DNA from: GYS-P2D sp964489125
Lineage (GTDB): Bacteria > Bacteroidota > Bacteroidia > Chitinophagales > Saprospiraceae
DNA: 18,609 bases
Assembly (NCBI GenBank): GCA_964489125.1
Contig: CAZAXY010000076.1
Location: forward strand, 1 to 18,609
Direction of reading: 5' to 3'
The translations under genes were made by a program, and so were the position numbers. The notes under the pieces were generated by a model. It searched no databases and was not told where the DNA came from. It saw only the letters and a list, made by a program, of their open reading frames with translations. Shown here in pieces: positions 14,751-18,609 of this stretch. The stretch's first letter is position 1. Each line of letters starts with the position of its first letter.

Positions 14751-16733
14751 TTATAATTCTTCGTTTACGGCCAATTTCAGCATGATATGACCAGCCTCAA
14801 TAGTTTGGTTATCGGTGACATATACGTCCTCGACGGTTCCATCTGATTCGGCTGCTATAGTACTCTCCATTTTCATAGATGATATAATAACCAGTGGATC
14901 GCCGATATGCACTTCCTGACCTTCGATAACCATCACCTTAATTACTTGTGCTGGCATTGGTGCCTCATACCCTCCTGCAACTTTCTCAACTTCTTTAATT
15001 GGTAATCGCGAGATCTTGTCAATCTTCAGATTGCCCACAGACGGATGATGAAGATAGAGTGACTCAGTCGACTCAATGATCTTATATGATTTTACCTGAC
15101 CGGCTATTTCAATGGTTATTGCAGTGATATCAGCCCTGACTATCGAAACCTTCTTCTCCTTATCATCAAGAATTATAATTTCAAAAAAGTCTCCATAATG
15201 TCTATAGTTTATTGGATAGGTTTCGTCTGCTATCTTGAATTCGTCTTTTTGATAATCGTTAAAACTATTTCGCCAGCCTGATGGCATCGCCTTAAGGATG
15301 CTTCTCTGCTTATCGCGAATGGCCCAACGATACAATGTACAGGCTATACATGCATCAAACAATGCCTGTTGGTCTTTATCTGGTTCAGTTAAGTTAATGT
15401 GATCAGAGATGAAGTGCGTGTTATACTGCCCATTCCTGAAGTCTTGATGATTGAGTATTTCTGATAGCAATGCTTGATTGGTAACTGTACCTGCGCAGAC
15501 CATATGATCTATAACGTAGCTCAACTTACGATGTGCAGACTGTCGATCTGCGTCATGCACAATAAGCTTGGCGATCATAGGATCGTAATACATCGAAATC
15601 TCGGAACCAGACTCTACGGCAGTCTCTACTCTTAAGCCAGGCACTTCAGGTATGTCTAAATGTTGTATCAAGCCTGTGACAGGTCTAAAATCATTAAATG
15701 GATCTTCCGCATAAAGCCTGATTTCAATGGCATAACCATTAGCTTGTATGCTATCTTGTTGAAGACTTAAGGGCATGCCTTGTGCCGATTCGATCTGAAG
15801 TTGGACAAGATCAAGACCAGTGATTTCTTCAGTTACTGGATGTTCTACTTGTAGTCTAGTATTGACTTCTAAGAAATAAAACGCTCCAGAGTGATCATCG
15901 TAGATAAACTCTACTGTACCAGCGTTGTCATATTGAATCGCCTTCGCGGCATTGATTGCGGCTTGACCCATTTGTTCGCGCAACTCGGGAGTCATAATCG
16001 GTGATGGGCTCTCCTCCACTACCTTCTGATATCGCCGCTGAATAGTGCACTCCCGTTCCAACAGGTGAATACAGTTACCATGTTGATCTCCAAATATCTG
16101 GAACTCAATATGCCTACCTGACTCCACATATTTCTCTAGGATGAGTTCATCGTCTCCAAATGCCGATTGTGCCTCTCTGCTTGCAGCATCTATGGCTGCG
16201 TCGAGTTCTGCGGCTTTTTGTACGATTCTCATTCCTTTGCCGCCACCACCTGCTGTCGCCTTGAGCAACAATGGAAATCCTATTGCTTTTGCTTCTTTGA
16301 TGAGGCGCTTCTTAGATTGATCGGTTCCTTGATACCCTGGCACAGTAGGCACCTCATGCTTGATCATTAATGCCTTAGCTTGTGACTTGGAGCCCATTGC
16401 TGTGATAGCCTCGGGGTTGGGTCCAATGAATATAATTCCCTCTTGTGCACAACGCTGAGCAAAAGAGGCATTCTCCGATAGAAATCCATATCCAGGATGA
16501 ATCGCATCTGCACCTGAACTCTTGGCTGCCTCAATAACCTTATCGACATCGAGATAGGACTCCGCTGGGCTGCTGGCGCCAATATATACGGCTTCATCGG
16601 CATCTCTTACAAATGGCATATGACGATCGGCATCAGAAAACACCGCAATTGATCTAATGCCCATCTTACGACAAGTGCGACTCACCCGGGATGAAATCTC
16701 ACCCCGGTTAGCAATCAAGATTGCGTTAATCAT
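14751..16733 (-). CDS. Biotin-dependent acyl-CoA carboxylase, alpha subunit (biotin carboxylase plus BCCP)
   Basis: A 660-aa protein. ILIANRGEIS begins the biotin carboxylase domain, followed by HPGYGFLSEN (79-88), the ATP-grasp loop GGGGKGMRIV (162-171) and EVNTRLQVEHPVTEE (289-303). The last 75 residues are a biotinyl domain with SSMKMES; K621 is the biotinylation site. Ser-Ser replaces the more common Glu-Ala before MKM. Length and layout match the alpha subunit of 3-methylcrotonyl-, geranyl- or propionyl-CoA carboxylase. An upstream ATG at 16754 would overlap the beta gene by 20 nt; the ATG at 16733 gives the family N terminus and sits 1 nt after the beta stop, so I chose it. It works in the cytoplasm with the beta subunit encoded just upstream. 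Confidence 0.93.
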   Translation of the reverse strand: MINAILIANRGEISSRVSRTCRKMGIRSIAVFSDADRHMPFVRDADEAVYIGASSPAESYLDVDKVIEAAKSSGADAIHPGYGFLSENASFAQRCAQEGIIFIGPNPEAITAMGSKSQAKALMIKHEVPTVPGYQGTDQSKKRLIKEAKAIGFPLLLKATAGGGGKGMRIVQKAAELDAAIDAASREAQSAFGDDELILEKYVESGRHIEFQIFGDQHGNCIHLLERECTIQRRYQKVVEESPSPIMTPELREQMGQAAINAAKAIQYDNAGTVEFIYDDHSGAFYFLEVNTRLQVEHPVTEEITGLDLVQLQIESAQGMPLSLQQDSIQANGYAIEIRLYAEDPFNDFRPVTGLIQHLDIPEVPGLRVETAVESGSEISMYYDPMIAKLIVHDADRQSAHRKLSYVIDHMVCAGTVTNQALLSEILNHQDFRNGQYNTHFISDHINLTEPDKDQQALFDACIACTLYRWAIRDKQRSILKAMPSGWRNSFNDYQKDEFKIADETYPINYRHYGDFFEIIILDDKEKKVSIVRADITAITIEIAGQVKSYKIIESTESLYLHHPSVGNLKIDKISRLPIKEVEKVAGGYEAPMPAQVIKVMVIEGQEVHIGDPLVIISSMKMESTIAAESDGTVEDVYVTDNQTIEAGHIMLKLAVNEEL

Positions 16734-16734
16734 A

Positions 16735-18336
16735 TTAATGTCTCCAGACTCCATATGCTTTCGTTCCTTTAATCTCTTGGTTATACAATATGGCTAGACT
16801 AAAACCTAAGTAATTACGTGTTTCTCGTGGGTCGATTACGCCATCATCCCACAGTTGTGATGTCGAGTGCCATGCCGTAGATTTAGACTCTACATCAGCG
16901 ATCAACATCGCCTTGAGCATCGCCCCTTTCTCTTCATCGTATTCTTGCCCCAGAGATTTTGCTGAAGCTTTCTGAACAATCTCCATAACTCCTGCGAGCT
17001 GTTCACTGCCCATGACGCCGATCTTCGCATTGGGATAGGTTAATAAGAACCTCGGATCGTAGGATCTCCCATTCATACCGTAGTTACCCGCGCCATACGA
17101 GTTGCCGATCATCAGTGTCAGGTGTGGCACGGTGCTATTAGATACTGCATTAATTAATTTTGCACCATTCTTGATGATCCCTCCTTCTTCATAGGCCTTA
17201 CCCACCATATAACCCGTGGTATTCTGCATGAACAGGAGTGGGATATTATTCTGATTGGATAGCTGTATAAACTGTGAGGCTTTATTGGCTGACTCCGAGA
17301 ATATCACGCCATTATTAGCGATAATGCCTACAGGATAGCCGTGTATCTTGCACCATCCTGCAATCATCGTGTTCCCATATAGTGGCTTGAATTCGCTGAA
17401 TTCTGAACCATCCGTAATGCGCATAATCAATTCTCTCGCATCAAATGGTACCTTAGAGTTAGCGCTGACCACTCCTAAAATTTCGGAAGTATCGTAGATC
17501 GGATTCACTATTGGCTCTGTCGGTGTGAAATGCGGCTTTTCAACATTCACCCAAGTCATAATCTCACGGGCTAATCGTATAGCGTCGTACTCGTCCTCCG
17601 CAAGGTAATCGCTGACACCACTTACTTTGCTATGCATTTCTGCCCCACCAAGTTCCTCATCGGTAGCGACTTCATTAGTTGCCATCTTAACGAGTGGTGG
17701 ACCTGCCAAAAATACCTTGGCGGCATCTTTCTGAAATATTGCAAAGTCAGACATCCCTGGCACATACGCGCCACCTGCTGTGGCATTACCGAATACACAT
17801 GATATCGTAGTCAATCCTTGTTTCGATCGACGTGTTATTTCTCTGAATGATTCACCGCCATAGTTGAATATCTTCGCTTGATCAGGAAGATTGGCGCCTC
17901 CGCTCTCCACAAGATTGATACTTGGCAAGCGATTTTCTCTGATGATCTGTCCAACTCTCAGGCTTTTGAATGTGGTCGCATAATCTACCGATCCCCCTTT
18001 TCGAGTTCCTACATTACTATTGATGAGGCACAACTTGCCTGAGACAATTCCGATTCCTGACACACTAGTCCCGCCGGCACCAAATCCTCCCTTCTCATTC
18101 ATCCCTGCTAGAGGCAGTAACTCTAAAAAAGGACTGTCACGATCAAGCAACAATTCTAATCGCTCACGGCCTAATAACTTCCCACGTTTACGAGCACGTG
18201 CGATATGCTTATCCTTGCCTTGAAATCGGCTCTTCTCCATATGCTCACTCAGTTCATCACAGAGCTCGCGCATTTGTGCCATTTTCTCTTGAAATGACTT
18301 GCTTTGTGTATTAATCGTACTCTTTAGTGCTGGCAT
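16735..18336 (-). CDS. Acyl-CoA carboxylase, carboxyltransferase beta subunit (methylcrotonyl/geranyl-CoA type)
   Basis: A 533-aa protein of the usual carboxyltransferase length. ESGGANLPDQ (144-153), TAGGAYVPGMSD (186-197) and GGAEMHSKVSGVSD (230-243) are hallmarks of the methylcrotonyl-CoA carboxylase beta group; SYGAGNYGMNGRSYDPRF lies in the C-terminal half. It transfers the carboxyl group from biotin to an acyl-CoA. The MCC group is more likely than propionyl-CoA carboxylase because of GGAEMHSKVSG and the overall layout, but methylcrotonyl- and geranyl-CoA carboxylases are very alike and I cannot decide between them by eye. The gene starts 3 nt after the preceding stop and is coupled to the alpha gene, in the beta-then-alpha order also found in liu and atu clusters. 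The residues setting acyl-pocket depth should be checked. Confidence 0.92.
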   Translation of the reverse strand: MPALKSTINTQSKSFQEKMAQMRELCDELSEHMEKSRFQGKDKHIARARKRGKLLGRERLELLLDRDSPFLELLPLAGMNEKGGFGAGGTSVSGIGIVSGKLCLINSNVGTRKGGSVDYATTFKSLRVGQIIRENRLPSINLVESGGANLPDQAKIFNYGGESFREITRRSKQGLTTISCVFGNATAGGAYVPGMSDFAIFQKDAAKVFLAGPPLVKMATNEVATDEELGGAEMHSKVSGVSDYLAEDEYDAIRLAREIMTWVNVEKPHFTPTEPIVNPIYDTSEILGVVSANSKVPFDARELIMRITDGSEFSEFKPLYGNTMIAGWCKIHGYPVGIIANNGVIFSESANKASQFIQLSNQNNIPLLFMQNTTGYMVGKAYEEGGIIKNGAKLINAVSNSTVPHLTLMIGNSYGAGNYGMNGRSYDPRFLLTYPNAKIGVMGSEQLAGVMEIVQKASAKSLGQEYDEEKGAMLKAMLIADVESKSTAWHSTSQLWDDGVIDPRETRNYLGFSLAILYNQEIKGTKAYGVWRH

Positions 18337-18339
18337 ATC

Positions 18340-18609
18340 TTATATCCTTACGAGTGAGTCAATATCCAAATTGAATGGCTCTCCCAAATTGTGAAGAACC
18401 TCCTCACCAAAAAATTTCTTGAATGACTTTAATCCCTTTTTAGTAAGATGCGGAACTACCAAGCTCCAGATCATTCTATCTCCATCTTCTGTGGTCTTCT
18501 CTCCACGTATCACCTGCTGAGGTAACCAGAAGAAGGTCAGCATCCAAGTGGTTAAGGCCATATTGTTATACAAACCTGGGTAGGGCTCCGGGTGCATATT
18601 GCCCAACTC
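18340..18609 (-). CDS. C-terminal end of an unrecognised protein, first visible gene of the acyl-CoA operon
   Basis: Eighty-nine residues are visible and the frame is open to the right edge, so the gene begins outside the window; a TTG at 18606 is internal and not the start. The segment is rich in aromatic residues and mostly helical in character, with NMHPEPYPGLYNNMALTTW, FFWLPQQVIRGEKTTEDGD and a lysine-rich stretch near HLTKKGLKSFKKFF. There is no C-terminal motif that I can assign. It ends 3 nt before the carboxylase beta start, so it should belong to the same transcript and probably acts on the same substrate chain. It does not resemble the C terminus of AtuA or of HMG-CoA lyase as I know them, but that impression is weak. 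Confidence 0.7.
   Translation of the reverse strand, partial: ELGNMHPEPYPGLYNNMALTTWMLTFFWLPQQVIRGEKTTEDGDRMIWSLVVPHLTKKGLKSFKKFFGEEVLHNLGEPFNLDIDSLVRI

Noticed and set aside
16734..16754. Alternative ATG seven codons upstream for the carboxylase alpha subunit
   Set aside because: It would overlap the beta gene, and the family begins right at MINAILIANRGEI; still possible but less likely.
18020..18223. Plus-strand frame opposite the carboxylase beta subunit
   Set aside because: Antisense to a strongly conserved gene, with low-complexity Pro/Ser/Arg content.

Overview
The window looks like a chromosomal segment from a Bacteroidota species, possibly a marine or Saprospiria-like lineage. It is AT-rich. 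Two intergenic regions carry exact TAnnTTTG promoter elements (both TATCTTTG), most genes lack Shine-Dalgarno sequences, and several protein families are typical of the phylum. The phylum call is inferred from these traits; the lineage is a guess. Almost every gene is on the minus strand.

Region 1 (1-6237, minus). This is one tightly packed operon of at least eight genes, with gaps of 2-14 nt or 4-nt ATGA overlaps. In transcription order it encodes: a Rieske domain fused to a glutamate-synthase-type FMN/[3Fe-4S] domain; a 70-aa two-helix membrane protein; an overlooked 29-aa one-helix membrane peptide; a ferric-reductase-like membrane domain fused to a Rieske domain; a membrane-anchored protein with a C-x15-C-x3-C motif; a CPA1 Na+/H+ antiporter; a two-pore-helix-type K+ channel; and a Rieske domain fused to the start of a thiamine-diphosphate enzyme, cut by the window edge. 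Three different proteins each carrying their own Rieske cluster, together with ion transporters, suggest an electron-transfer module that I do not recognise as a described system. This is the best candidate for something new here.

Region 2 (6238-9862). This is a mixed region. It holds a small conserved hypothetical gene with a clear promoter, a periplasmic TonB-C-like protein, a long RluA-family pseudouridine synthase with an unusual N-terminal module and coiled coil, an intrinsic terminator, and a ferritin with its own promoter.

Region 3 (9863-18609, minus). This is a second compact operon for acyl-CoA catabolism. In transcription order it encodes: the C-terminal end of an unrecognised protein; a biotin-dependent acyl-CoA carboxylase (beta, then alpha subunit); an enoyl-CoA hydratase-like protein; a beta-keto acid cleavage enzyme (BKACE/DUF849); a PECR-like SDR; an HSDL2-like SDR; and an acyl-CoA dehydrogenase fused to an SCP2 lipid-binding domain. 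The gene set resembles the leucine/isovalerate (liu) and especially the acyclic-terpene (atu) clusters: dehydrogenase, carboxylase, hydratase and two SDRs. It differs in having BKACE and the SCP2 fusion. In animal HSDL2 the SCP2 domain sits on the SDR; here it sits on the neighbouring dehydrogenase. No tRNA, rRNA, CRISPR array or insertion sequence was seen.
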